This document shows positions 36,399 to 44,372 of a stretch of 64,000 nt of DNA, in pieces. Within the stretch, counting starts at the first letter, position 1. The number at the start of each line of letters is the position of its first letter. The notes under the pieces were generated by a model. It was given only the letters and a program-made list of their open reading frames with translations. It had not been told where the DNA came from and searched no databases. The DNA is from Streptantibioticus_A sp037034305 (GTDB lineage: Bacteria > Actinomycetota > Actinomycetes > Streptomycetales > Streptomycetaceae): positions 186,001-250,000 of the forward strand of contig JBAGJY010000007.1 in the NCBI GenBank assembly GCA_037034305.1, read 5' to 3'. The position numbers and the translations under genes were made by a program.

Positions 36399-36414
36399 GA
36401 ATACCCTGGCCCGC

Positions 36415-37206
36415 GTGGAGACCTCGCCGATCACCTCACGGATCGAGATTGACGGACACCCGGCCACCGCTGAGCAGTTGGGGTTCCTGGCCGGGTTCCC
36501 ATACGGCCACTTCACGGCCATGCAGGTGCGCGGCCGGAGGACCCGTGGCCTGGAGCGGCATCTGCGGAGGCTGGACGCGGCGTCGCGGGAGCTGTTCGGA
36601 GCCGGGCTGGACGGCGGCCGGGTGCGGGAGCTGGTGCGGCACGCGCTCGGGGCGGACGTCGCGGACGCCTCGGTGCGGGTGTACGCCTTCCAGCCCGAGG
36701 CGGGGCAGCCGCCGTCGGTCCTGGTCACGGTGAAGCCGCCCGCGGATGATCCGGACCATCCGCAGCGGTTGCGGGCGGTGCGGTTCCTGCGGCCGGTGCC
36801 GCACATCAAGCACCTCGGCGGGTTCGGGCAGCAGCATCATGAGCGGCAGGCGCAGCGCGACGGGTTCGACCATGCGCTGCTCGTCGGTCCCGACGCGGTG
36901 GTGGCGGAGGGAGCGATCGCCAACATCGGGTTCTTCGCCGGACCCGCGGTGGTCTGGCCGGAGGCGCCGATGCTGCACGGGATCACCATGCAGCTGATCG
37001 AGGAGGCGCTGGCGGAACGGGGCACGCCGTCGCGGCGGGCGGTTGTGCGGTTGGACGAAGTCGCCTCGTACGACGGGGCGTTCGTCTGCAACGCCAGGGG
37101 CATCGTCGCCGTCGGGCGGATCGACGGGGTGGAGATTCCGGTGGACGCGGACCGGATGCGGGGGTTGACGGAGTTGTACGACTCCGTCGGTTGGGACGAG
37201 ATCTGA
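36415..37206 (+). CDS. class IV PLP aminotransferase
   Basis: This 263-residue protein resembles the family of branched-chain aminotransferase, D-amino acid aminotransferase and aminodeoxychorismate lyase. The Schiff-base lysine is K132 in PHIKHLGGF. The glutamate region reads VVAEGAIANIGFF, where the family usually has E-x-S-x-x-N. A TACCCT at 36402-36407 lies seven bases before the GTG, as in a leaderless gene. The exact reaction cannot be assigned. Its stop begins a repeat copy. Confidence 0.78.
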   Translation: METSPITSRIEIDGHPATAEQLGFLAGFPYGHFTAMQVRGRRTRGLERHLRRLDAASRELFGAGLDGGRVRELVRHALGADVADASVRVYAFQPEAGQPPSVLVTVKPPADDPDHPQRLRAVRFLRPVPHIKHLGGFGQQHHERQAQRDGFDHALLVGPDAVVAEGAIANIGFFAGPAVVWPEAPMLHGITMQLIEEALAERGTPSRRAVVRLDEVASYDGAFVCNARGIVAVGRIDGVEIPVDADRMRGLTELYDSVGWDEI

Positions 37207-37330
37207 GCGCTCCGCCGGGAGAGCGAGGATGTGCCGTCGATCGTCTGGAGCACCGTGGTGGCTGGTCGCGCAGTTTCCCGTGTCTTCAGAGCGCTGACGA
37301 ACCGCAGCGCGCTTCGTCCGGCCTCTCCTC
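37204..37330 (+). repeat. dispersed Streptomyces repeat, copy 2
   Basis: It starts with the stop codon itself, TGAGCGCTCCGCC, then GGATGTGCCGTCGATCGTCTG, GCTGGTCGCGCAGTTTCCCG and CAGAGCGCTGACGAA. The ends (GAGCGCT and AGAGCGCT) are arranged to form a long stem. Confidence 0.75.
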
Positions 37331-37398
37331 GGGAGGCATGGGATTGCGGGGGCGAGTAGCCCAGGCCCCCCAGCCGGTCCGCGTGGCACGCTGGAAGG

Positions 37399-38127
37399 GT
37401 GAGTGGTGCGGAGCTGCGGGTCCTTGTAGCCGATGACCTGCGGTTTTTCCTTTCGGCGCGGAATCGGGTGGCGGCGGGGGCGCGGGTGGCGGTGGACGGG
37501 ACGTCGTCGCTCGGCCATGTCGTCCGGTCGATGGGGGTGCCGCTGACGGAGGTCGGGGGGCTGGAGGTCGACGGACGGCCGGTGGCGGACACGTACCGGC
37601 CGCGTGGTGGGGAACTGGTGCGGGTACGCGAGGTGCGGCGCCCGCAGCGGGTCGCGGACGCGCGGTTCGTGCTGGACGTTCATCTGGGCGCGCTGGCACG
37701 GTGGTTGCGACTGGTGGGCCTGGACGCCGCCTATCGCAATGACATGGACGACGACGCGCTGGTCAGGCAGGCCAACGCGGAACGCCGGGTGTTGCTCACG
37801 CAGGATCGCGGGCTGTTGTTCCGCGGGAGCCTGTGGTGCGGGGCGTTCGTACGGGGGGCGCGGCCGGACGCCCAACTCGCTGATGTGCTCGGGCGGTTCG
37901 CACCGGCGCTGGCGCCGTGGACTCGATGCATGGGATGCAACGGTGGGCTGGAGCCGGTCAGCAAGGACGAGGTGGCGCATCTGCTGCAGCCGGGGACGCG
38001 GCGTACGTATGACGCGTTCGTGCGGTGCCGGGAGTGCGGGAAGGTGTACTGGCACGGTGCCCACCACGGCCACCTGGACGCGATTGTGGCCTCGGCCACA
38101 AGAACTGCCAGCACATGGATGTGTTAG
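37399..38127 (+). CDS. Mut7-C RNase-domain protein with ubiquitin-like N-terminus
   Basis: This 242-residue protein has a ubiquitin-like domain at about residues 5-78 (Mut7-C Ub type, VDGTSSLGHVVRSMGVPLTEVG) and a Mut7-C PIN-like RNase domain from about 92 (FVLDVHLGALARWLRLVGLDAAY, with acidic D residues and DDDALVRQA). It ends with a zinc motif (CMGC and CREC). In animals Mut-7 proteins trim small RNAs; bacterial members are uncharacterised. The GTG at 37399 follows GGAAGGGTG. Confidence 0.82.
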   Translation: MSGAELRVLVADDLRFFLSARNRVAAGARVAVDGTSSLGHVVRSMGVPLTEVGGLEVDGRPVADTYRPRGGELVRVREVRRPQRVADARFVLDVHLGALARWLRLVGLDAAYRNDMDDDALVRQANAERRVLLTQDRGLLFRGSLWCGAFVRGARPDAQLADVLGRFAPALAPWTRCMGCNGGLEPVSKDEVAHLLQPGTRRTYDAFVRCRECGKVYWHGAHHGHLDAIVASATRTASTWMC

Positions 38128-38183
38128 GCGTCGGAAACTGGGCAGACGCTCCGTTCAAGTACTGATGACGGACGGAGTACGGC

Positions 38184-38435
38184 ATGCACGGCGGCGGTGG
38201 GTTCAGTGGCGGCGGTCACCACGGCGGCGGGTTCGGCGGGCATCACGGCCACCATGGCGGCTTGGGCCACCATCATCACCACCACACGGGAGACGCTTCG
38301 CCGGGCTTCGCCTGGGCCGCCTTGGGCCGACGTCGAAACTCGTCAAGCCCGTACACGGCCGACGGCAGCTACGGCATGATCTTGGGCGCGCTGTTGGTCA
38401 TGGCCGTACTGACCTGTGTGCTGGGTGCCCGCTGA
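38184..38435 (+). CDS. small His/Gly-rich protein with natural HHHHHH and a C-terminal helix
   Basis: This 83-residue protein begins with Gly/His repeats (GGHHGGGFGG, GHHGHHGG), contains a hexahistidine in GHHHHHHTG (near residue 30), and ends with one hydrophobic helix (GMILGALLVMAVLTCVLG). GGACGGAG lies upstream of the ATG at 38184. It may be a membrane-bound metal-binding protein; no homologue is recognised. Confidence 0.6.
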   Translation: MHGGGGFSGGGHHGGGFGGHHGHHGGLGHHHHHHTGDASPGFAWAALGRRRNSSSPYTADGSYGMILGALLVMAVLTCVLGAR

Positions 38436-38560
38436 GCGCTCCGCTGGCAGTACGGTGAGGTGCTGGCGATCGTCTGCGGCACCATTTCGCGGCTGGCCGC
38501 GCCCCCTCAGAGCGCTGCCGAAGAGCAGCGGACTTCGCCCGACCTGCTGAGCAGCCTCAG
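38433..38560 (+). repeat. dispersed Streptomyces repeat, copy 3
   Basis: It opens at the stop codon of the HHHHHH gene (TGAGCGCTCCGCTGGC) and runs through GCTGCGATCGTCTGCGGCAC-type and GGCTGGCCGCGCCCCCTC sequence into the 3' end of the convergent DUF72 gene. Confidence 0.75.
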
Positions 38561-39274
38561 AAACGTTTCCGCGTCGCGCACCGCGGCTCCGCCCGGGTCG
38601 TTGTTGAAGTACGCGTACACGTCCGACTCGTCCGGCCAGGCCTCCGTGATCCTGCGTACCCAGGTCGTCAGCGCCTGGCGCCCGTACCGCGGCCAGGGAT
38701 TGGCGATGCCGACATGGAAGCGGACGTACCCCCAGTCAGCTGTCCGCCACAGCGGCCCGGTGGGCCTGGCTCGCGAGTCCGCCCAGCACAGGGCTGCGCC
38801 GTGCCGCTCCAGCAACGCGCGCACGTCGGACGTCCACCACGAGTCGTGGCGCGGCTCGACCGCCACGCGCGTGCGGTCCGGGAACGCCGCCAGGCAGGCG
38901 TCCAGTGACTCCACCGTCTCCGCGTCCGCGCGCAGCGTCGGGGGCAACTGGAGCAGTACCGGCCCGAGGCGCGGCCCCAGCTCGCCCGCGCGGGACATCA
39001 GCCGCTCCACCGGTTCCCGCGGCTCGCGCAGCCGCTTGATGTGGGTCAGGTAGCGGCTGGCCTTCACGGCCATGACGAAGCCGTCAGGCGTACGGGCACG
39101 CCACTCGGCGAAGGTTTCGGCCGCCGGTAGACGGTAAAAGGCGCCGTTGTTCTCCACGGTGACGAAGCGCTTCGCGTACTCCTCCAGCCACAGGCGCTGC
39201 GGGCACCCCGCCGGGTAGAGGACCTCACGCCAGTCCCGGTACATCCAGCCGGACGTGCCGACCCATACGGGCAT
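38507..39274 (-). CDS. DUF72 family protein
   Basis: This 255-residue protein is a DUF72 TIM-barrel: WVGTSGWMYRDWREVLYP, FVTVENNGAFYRLP, LPPTLR and FAVEPRHDSWW-like regions are present. The family has a predicted nuclease or phosphatase-like fold and no firm function. The last 14 residues (RSGEVRCSSAAL) come from sequence of the dispersed repeat. It starts at the ATG at 39274; its upstream neighbour is a decayed DUF397 gene. Confidence 0.82.
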   Translation of the reverse strand: MPVWVGTSGWMYRDWREVLYPAGCPQRLWLEEYAKRFVTVENNGAFYRLPAAETFAEWRARTPDGFVMAVKASRYLTHIKRLREPREPVERLMSRAGELGPRLGPVLLQLPPTLRADAETVESLDACLAAFPDRTRVAVEPRHDSWWTSDVRALLERHGAALCWADSRARPTGPLWRTADWGYVRFHVGIANPWPRYGRQALTTWVRRITEAWPDESDVYAYFNNDPGGAAVRDAETFLRLLSRSGEVRCSSAAL

Positions 39275-39284
39275 GTCCGTATGC

Positions 39285-39547
39285 CTACCCGGCCGCGATG
39301 CCGGGAATCACCCCCGTTGGCCGGGCCGCCGCCAGGAAGGACGTCCACGCCTCCGGCGTGAAGTCCAGAGCGTTGCCCCGGTGGGACCTTGGAGGCCCGG
39401 ACGCGGATCGTCTGGGGGGAGGGTCGCGACCTCTGGGCGGTCGCCGCCCTCGGCTGCGCGATGGCTGGACTTCCGCCATTTCAGGGCGACTTCTGCGCAC
39501 GCGCCGCCTTCGTCCCTCACCGCCACCTCGCCTCTCCCCAAGGTCAT
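39285..39547 (-). pseudogene. decayed DUF397 gene
   Basis: DUF397 hallmarks appear in order but in three different frames: VALKWRKSSHRAAEGGD, then IRVRASKVPPG, then NALDFTPEAWTSFLAA, with a final stop at 39285. At least two frameshifts are needed. The start would be MTLGRGEV at 39547. DUF397 genes usually sit next to a XRE/WhiJ-like regulator and an anti-sigma-like ATPase; here the ATPase is on the other strand, 96 bp away, and no XRE gene remains. Confidence 0.7.
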
Positions 39548-39642
39548 GCCGCCATGGCAGCACATGGTTACGGACCGCACACTTTGGTGTGCGATCCGTT
39601 CCCGCCTGGTCGGGCGGGCTTCGGGCCGGGAACGTGGAAGGT

Positions 39643-40059
39643 ATGACGCTGGAATCTCCACCCATCGCGACGACGTCGGAGCTGCGCCGACCGCAACTGG
39701 GCGCGGAACCGGCACAGTTCGGCGCCGTGCGGCGGATCCGCGGAGCCTGTCCGCGGCTGTGGGGACGGGCGGGGCTGATCGGCCCGGCCGTGGTCCGCGT
39801 GACGGAAATACTGGCCAATGTGCACCGTCGTGTGAACCCGGCGGATTGCGAACTCGTTCTGCAGAACATGCCGGAGGGGGTACGGGCGGCCGTCCGCGAT
39901 CAGTCGAGCGTGCTGCCCGTGGTCGTGGAGGAGGCGAACTGGTTCGCGGAAAGCGATCGGCGGATGTTTGTCGTCACCAACGCCGTAGAGCTGCGGGGGA
40001 CTTCGCCGGCCGCGGGCGGCGGCAAGCAGGTGTGGGTGCTGCTGCGGGAGGGGGCGTGA
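39643..40059 (+). CDS. anti-sigma-like ATP-binding protein, apparently degenerate
   Basis: This 138-residue protein resembles the Streptomyces HATPase_c proteins of the RsbW type that accompany DUF397. The N-box-like VVRVTEILANVHRRVNP is present, and so is the strand KQVWVLLREGA. The G1 (usually DxG; here DQSSVLP) and G2 (usually GRGMF; here SDRRMF) motifs are altered. ATP binding and kinase activity are therefore doubtful. GGAAGG precedes the ATG at 39643. It overlaps the next gene by one base. Confidence 0.6.
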   Translation: MTLESPPIATTSELRRPQLGAEPAQFGAVRRIRGACPRLWGRAGLIGPAVVRVTEILANVHRRVNPADCELVLQNMPEGVRAAVRDQSSVLPVVVEEANWFAESDRRMFVVTNAVELRGTSPAAGGGKQVWVLLREGA

Positions 40060-40502
40060 TGGCGACGCCCACGCCCGGGTTCGTCAACTCGCTCGCTTCG
40101 TGGGCGTGGTTGGAGCGCACCAGTGCGGGGCCGGTCGCGTTCCTGCTGCTCGCGCACCCCGATGCGGGAAGGGTTGAGCCGGAGCTGGCCGGGCTGGCCA
40201 GCGCGCTGGGGCTGGCGCCGCCGCGCACCCGGTTGCCGGACACGGGGACGCGGGTGACGTTGGTGGGAGCAGTGCGAGCGGTGGTGCAACTCGACGGCTG
40301 TGCGCACCGGGTGCAGGTTGAGGTGGGAGAGCGCTGGTCGGCGTTCGTGGCGGACGGGGGGCCGGTGCTGTTGCTGGTGGGGCTGGACCCGCTCGCGCGG
40401 TGTTCGCCGCGCGAGCGGGTCGAGGAGTACCTGGGCGTCGGCACGCTGGTTGGCCGGCTGCGGTTGGGCGCCGCCCGGGGCCTGCGCCGCCCGGATCCCT
40501 AG
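40059..40502 (+). CDS. hypothetical protein (147 aa)
   Basis: The ATG at 40059 shares a base with the upstream TGA (TGATG), so it is coupled to the ATPase gene. The product has an alpha/beta appearance with several strands (PVAFLLLAHPDAG, VTLVGAVRAVVQLDG, GPVLLLVGL). I do not recognise a family. Its stop codon overlaps the stop of the convergent MFS gene. Confidence 0.55.
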   Translation: MATPTPGFVNSLASWAWLERTSAGPVAFLLLAHPDAGRVEPELAGLASALGLAPPRTRLPDTGTRVTLVGAVRAVVQLDGCAHRVQVEVGERWSAFVADGGPVLLLVGLDPLARCSPRERVEEYLGVGTLVGRLRLGAARGLRRPDP

Positions 40503-41761
40503 ACGGTGCGGCGCCTTGCGGCGGCCAGGCCGACCAGGAGGGCCGTGAGGCAGACGCCCAGCATGACCACCAGGGGGGCGGTCCAGTCGCCTGTGGCCTG
40601 GTAGAGGGCGCCCGCGGCGAATGGGCCCATCGCGGCGACCAGGTAGCCGACCGTCTGGGACATGCCGGACAGGCGCGCGGCGGTGTGGGCGTCGCCCGAG
40701 CGCAGCACGATCAGGGTGAGCGCCAGACCGATGCCGCCGCCCTGGCCGACGCCGATCAGCCCGGCCCACAGCCAGGCGTATGCCGCGGGTGCGACCAGCA
40801 GGCCCGCGTACCCGGTGCCGACCAGGCCGGTGACCAGGACGACCAGCAGGCGCTGGCTGCTCATGCGCCCCGCCAGCAGCGGTACCCCGAAGGCGCCGAG
40901 GAGCTGCACCAGGGTGTTGAACGCGAAGACGACACCCGCCGTGGAACGGCTCATTCCGTGGTCGGTGAGGATCGTCGGCAGCCAGGCGATCAGCACGTAC
41001 GTCCACAGCGACTGAAAGGCCATGAACCCGGTGACCTGCCAGGCGAGCGCACTGCGCCACACGCTCCTGCCGGAGCCGACGGGCGCGACGGCCTTGGCCT
41101 CACGGCCTGTTCGGCCCCGGGCGATGACCACCTGCGGCAGCCAGCCGAGGGCGGCGACGCCCGCGAGCAGCGACCAGGTGGCCAGGGACGCCTGCCAGCT
41201 GCCGCCGAACGTCTTCTCCAGCGGTACGGAGGTCGCGGCGGCCAGCGTCGCACCGGCGATCATCGCGCCGGTGTAGACGGAGGTCATCGAGGCGGCGCGG
41301 TCCGGGAAGTCGCGCTTGATCAGGCCTGGCATAAGGACGTTGAGCAGGGCTATCGCGGTGCCGACGAGCACGCCGCCACCGAAGAGCGCCACCGTGGAGG
41401 GCAGTACGCGCACCAGGATGCCGAGGCCGAGCAGTACCAGGGCGCAGAACAGCGCCAGTTCGGTGCCGAAGCGCTTGGCGAGGCCGGGGGCGATGAGGCC
41501 GCCGAGGCCGAGGAAGAGCACCGGGACCGAGGTGACCAGGCTGCTCGCGGTCGAGGACAGTCCGAAGTGTGCACTGATCTCGCTGACCAGTGGGGAGATG
41601 CTGGCGAGCGCGGCCCGCATGTTCAGTGAGGCGATCACGACGCCGACCAGGAGCACGACCGGGTGCGCGAGGAGCGCTCGGCGGGCGGCGACACCGGAAG
41701 GGGTGGGGCGTAGGTCGGTTTCGGCGTCGACAAGCAGGTGGTCGAGGTCGGGGCGGGTCAA
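40499..41761 (-). CDS. MFS transporter (CynX/NimT-type)
   Basis: This 420-residue, twelve-helix protein resembles the CynX/NimT cyanate-2-nitroimidazole transporter family: VVIASLNMRAALASISPLVSEI, SSLVTSVPVLFLGLGG, and IALLNVLMPGLIKRDFPDR. I prefer a TTG start at 41761 because AAAGGAG lies upstream and no ATG or GTG is close. It lies 33 bases after the GntR gene and is probably controlled by it. Confidence 0.82.
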   Translation of the reverse strand: MTRPDLDHLLVDAETDLRPTPSGVAARRALLAHPVVLLVGVVIASLNMRAALASISPLVSEISAHFGLSSTASSLVTSVPVLFLGLGGLIAPGLAKRFGTELALFCALVLLGLGILVRVLPSTVALFGGGVLVGTAIALLNVLMPGLIKRDFPDRAASMTSVYTGAMIAGATLAAATSVPLEKTFGGSWQASLATWSLLAGVAALGWLPQVVIARGRTGREAKAVAPVGSGRSVWRSALAWQVTGFMAFQSLWTYVLIAWLPTILTDHGMSRSTAGVVFAFNTLVQLLGAFGVPLLAGRMSSQRLLVVLVTGLVGTGYAGLLVAPAAYAWLWAGLIGVGQGGGIGLALTLIVLRSGDAHTAARLSGMSQTVGYLVAAMGPFAAGALYQATGDWTAPLVVMLGVCLTALLVGLAAARRRTV

Positions 41762-41794
41762 GCGTTGCTCCTTTCGGCTCCGGGCGGGTGTCGG

Positions 41795-42508
41795 TTACCG
41801 CTGGGCCTCGGCGTTGTGTGTGATGAGCGCCTCCACGGCGCGCATCGGGGACATGAGCAGGTTGCGGGCCGCGGTCTCGGCGGTCTGTGGGTCGCCGGAC
41901 TCGATGGCGTCGACCAGCGCGGTGTGGGTTTCCAGGTCGATGGGGGGCATGCCGTGCTGGCCGAGCGAGGCGACCAGCGCTTCGCGCACGGACGAGCTGA
42001 AGTAGCCGTAGACCTCGGACAGGGCGGTGTTGTGTGCCGCGGCGACGACCGCCAGGTGGAAGTCCACGTCGTCGTCGGCCTGTATGGCGCCCTCGGGTTG
42101 CGGGCCGTGCTGGTCCAGGGCCCGCAACCCGGCGCGCATCCGGCGCAGGTCGTCGGGGGTGCGCCGGGTGGCGGCGAGGCGGGCGGCCTCGGCCTCCAGG
42201 GCGATGCGCAGCTCCAGGACGTCCCGGACGTTCGCCTGCTTCATGCCGCGCAGTACCGCCGCGGGGTCGGCGGTGGAGCGGACGAAGGTGCCCTGGCCCT
42301 GGCGGGACTCCAGCAGTCCGGCGTGCACCAGGACACGGACCGCCTCGCGCACGGTGTTGCGGCCGACGCCCAGGCGTTCGGCCAGCTCGTGCTCGGTGGG
42401 GATGCGGTCGCCGACCCGCCAGGCGCGTTCGGCGAGCTGAGTCCTGAGCTGTTCGACGACGGTGTCCACGAGGGAGCGGCGGTCGGCGGCGCGCAGCTGC
42501 GGGGTCAC
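41795..42508 (-). CDS. GntR/FadR family transcriptional regulator
   Basis: This 237-residue protein has the winged helix (IPTEHELAERLGVGRNTVREAVRVLVHAGLLESRQGQGTFV; residues about 35-78) and a helical FCD ligand domain with HTALVDAIESGD and DDDVDFHLAVVAAAHN metal/ligand motifs. It probably represses the MFS gene downstream, 33 bases away. The start is the GTG at 42508. Confidence 0.88.
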   Translation of the reverse strand: MTPQLRAADRRSLVDTVVEQLRTQLAERAWRVGDRIPTEHELAERLGVGRNTVREAVRVLVHAGLLESRQGQGTFVRSTADPAAVLRGMKQANVRDVLELRIALEAEAARLAATRRTPDDLRRMRAGLRALDQHGPQPEGAIQADDDVDFHLAVVAAAHNTALSEVYGYFSSSVREALVASLGQHGMPPIDLETHTALVDAIESGDPQTAETAARNLLMSPMRAVEALITHNAEAQR

Positions 42509-42602
42509 GGCGTCCTCCGGGCGGGATTGAGGGATTACCCGGTCATCCTACAAGTTGTGCCGGGGTTCAGGTCGGTGCGGGCGCACAGTGAGTGCCGTCA
42601 TC

Positions 42603-43388
42603 ATGTGGAGCGTGACCGCAACCGACCACGAGTCCGGTAAGGGCCGCCGCGTCACACCGCGAGAGGCGGCCCGGGTCGGCCTGCGCGCCGTCGGGCAGTG
42701 GGTGGGGCACTCCCCGGGCACGCACATCTGGCTGCTGGTGCTGGCGGTCACCAGCGGGGTGATCGCGGTCGTCTCACCCGGGGTGCGGAACTTCCTGCTG
42801 CACCACAACAGCACCAACCTGGTGCAACTGCGTGACCATCCCCTTCGGGTGCTGTTCGTCAGCGCGCTGTGGATCGAGTCGCCCTCGGGGTTCTTGATCT
42901 ACGGGGTGTTCTTCGAGTTGATCCACGCTCCTGCGGAGCGCTGGCTGGGCACCTGGCGGTGGCTGCTGACGGTGGGGATCGCCCATGTCGGCGCGACGCT
43001 GGTGAGCCAGCAGGCGGTGCGGCTGGGCATCCAGTACGAGCGGCTGCCGAAGTCCATGGCGCACACGGTGGACATCGGGGTGAGCTACGGACTCGCGGGC
43101 GTGATCGGGATCCTGGCGTACCTGGTGCCCAGACCGTGGCGGTGGGGGTACGTGGTGCTGGTTACCGGGTTCTTCGGCTGGTCGGTGGTCAAAGGGCGTA
43201 CGTTCACCGACCTCGGGCACTTCACGGCGCTGCTGCTGGGGTTCGCGTGCTACGTGTTGACGCCCGCGGCGCGGGCGCGTGGCGGTCGGCCGCCGAGGGA
43301 TACCGGGAATCCCGGGGGCCCGTCGGCGGGCGGAGGGTCCCGGCCGTGGCCCCGGGGCGGACGGCTGGCGGTGCGTTCCCAGGTGTGA
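42603..43388 (+). CDS. rhomboid-like membrane protein
   Basis: This 261-residue protein has about six membrane segments and matches the rhomboid-like group common in Streptomyces. The classical GxSx serine motif of active rhomboid proteases is replaced by SYGLAGVIG, with HFTALLLGF near the expected catalytic His. It may still be a protease. The stop codon lies in the first unit of a 20-bp tandem repeat. The C-terminus is a basic Gly/Pro-rich tail. Confidence 0.72.
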   Translation: MWSVTATDHESGKGRRVTPREAARVGLRAVGQWVGHSPGTHIWLLVLAVTSGVIAVVSPGVRNFLLHHNSTNLVQLRDHPLRVLFVSALWIESPSGFLIYGVFFELIHAPAERWLGTWRWLLTVGIAHVGATLVSQQAVRLGIQYERLPKSMAHTVDIGVSYGLAGVIGILAYLVPRPWRWGYVVLVTGFFGWSVVKGRTFTDLGHFTALLLGFACYVLTPAARARGGRPPRDTGNPGGPSAGGGSRPWPRGGRLAVRSQV

Positions 43389-43446
43389 TGCGCGTTCCCC
43401 GGTTTTGACGCGCGTTCCGCGGCTTTGACGCGCGGTCTCAGGTTTG
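43387..43446. repeat. three 20-bp tandem repeats across both convergent stop codons
   Basis: Units at 43387-43406, 43407-43426 and 43427-43446 share the core GACGCGCG...GG.TTT. The first contains the stop of the rhomboid-like gene, the last the stop of the RlmA-like gene. Confidence 0.75.
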
Positions 43447-44253
43447 GCGCGCCGGGCGGTACAAAGAGACGCGGAACGAGGCGGTCACCTGTTGGTCGCC
43501 TTCCAGGGCACGCGGGGTGTGGTGCGCCGCGGGGCCCATCGCCACGGCGTCGGTCGCCTCGGCGGCGCTGAGGGTGAGCGGGTACTCCAGGTGCTCGGTG
43601 CGGGTCAGTTCGAAGTGACCGGACAAGGTGCGGTCCAGGCGTTCCTCCTTCGCGGCGTCGACGTCCAGCAGGCCCGCTTTCGCGCGGAGTTCGGCGAGGT
43701 GGGCGGCGGTGGGGGTGACGACCAGCAGGGCGCCCTGCGGGCGCAGTACGCGGGCGAACTCGGCCGCGTTGCGCGGCGCGAACACATTGAGCACCAGGTC
43801 GACTTCGGCCGAGCGCACCGGCAGGGGCCGCCACACGTCCCATACCGCGGCGGCGGCCCTGGGGTGGGCTCGGGCGGCGCGGCGCAGGGCGTACTTGGAG
43901 ATGTCCAGGCCCAGGCCGACGGCGGTGGGGGCGGCGTCGAGGACGGCGGCCAGGTAGTAGCCGGTGCCGGTTCCGGCGTCCAGGACCGTGTTCGGGCCGA
44001 GATCCGAGGCGGTGCGCGCGACCGCCTCCGCGAGGGGCGCGTAGTGACCCGCGGCCAGGAAGTCGGCGCGGGCGCGGACCATGTCGGCGGTGTCGGCGGT
44101 TCCGGTGTGGGCTCCGCCTGACAGCAGGTTGACGTAGCCCTGGCGGGCCACGTCATAGGTGTGCGACTTTGGGCACTTGAGCGCGCCCGCGCCCGCGGTC
44201 AGGGTTTGCCCGCAGAGTGGGCAGTTCAGGAGGTCAAGGGCCGTGCCGAGCAT
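43438..44253 (-). CDS. 23S rRNA (guanine-N1-) methyltransferase, RlmA/TlrB type
   Basis: This 271-residue protein starts at the ATG at 44253. An RlmA-type zinc site is formed by C11, C14, C27 and H31 (CPLCG...CPKSH), followed by a class I SAM domain (TVLDAGTGTGYYLAAV, GLDISKYALRRA). RlmA(I) modifies G745 and RlmA(II) (TlrB) modifies G748 of 23S rRNA; the latter gives tylosin resistance. The exact specificity cannot be told by eye. Confidence 0.83.
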   Translation of the reverse strand: MLGTALDLLNCPLCGQTLTAGAGALKCPKSHTYDVARQGYVNLLSGGAHTGTADTADMVRARADFLAAGHYAPLAEAVARTASDLGPNTVLDAGTGTGYYLAAVLDAAPTAVGLGLDISKYALRRAARAHPRAAAAVWDVWRPLPVRSAEVDLVLNVFAPRNAAEFARVLRPQGALLVVTPTAAHLAELRAKAGLLDVDAAKEERLDRTLSGHFELTRTEHLEYPLTLSAAEATDAVAMGPAAHHTPRALEGDQQVTASFRVSLYRPARQT

Positions 44254-44313
44254 GAGGCTCACGCTAGCGCGGGCCTGGTGCCGGTTCGGCACCGCCGGGG
44301 CTGGGCCGCCGTG

Positions 44314-44364
44314 GTTGCTCGCCGTCGCCACGGCAGGAAGGTAACCGTCGCAACGGCGAGCAAC
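44314..44364 (-). terminator. terminator after the ABC exporter pair
   Basis: GTTGCTCGCCGT (44314-44325) pairs perfectly with ACGGCGAGCAAC (44353-44364). It lies 8 bases beyond the ABC stop codon and upstream of the RlmA-like gene. Confidence 0.7.
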
Positions 44365-44372
44365 ACCCGACG

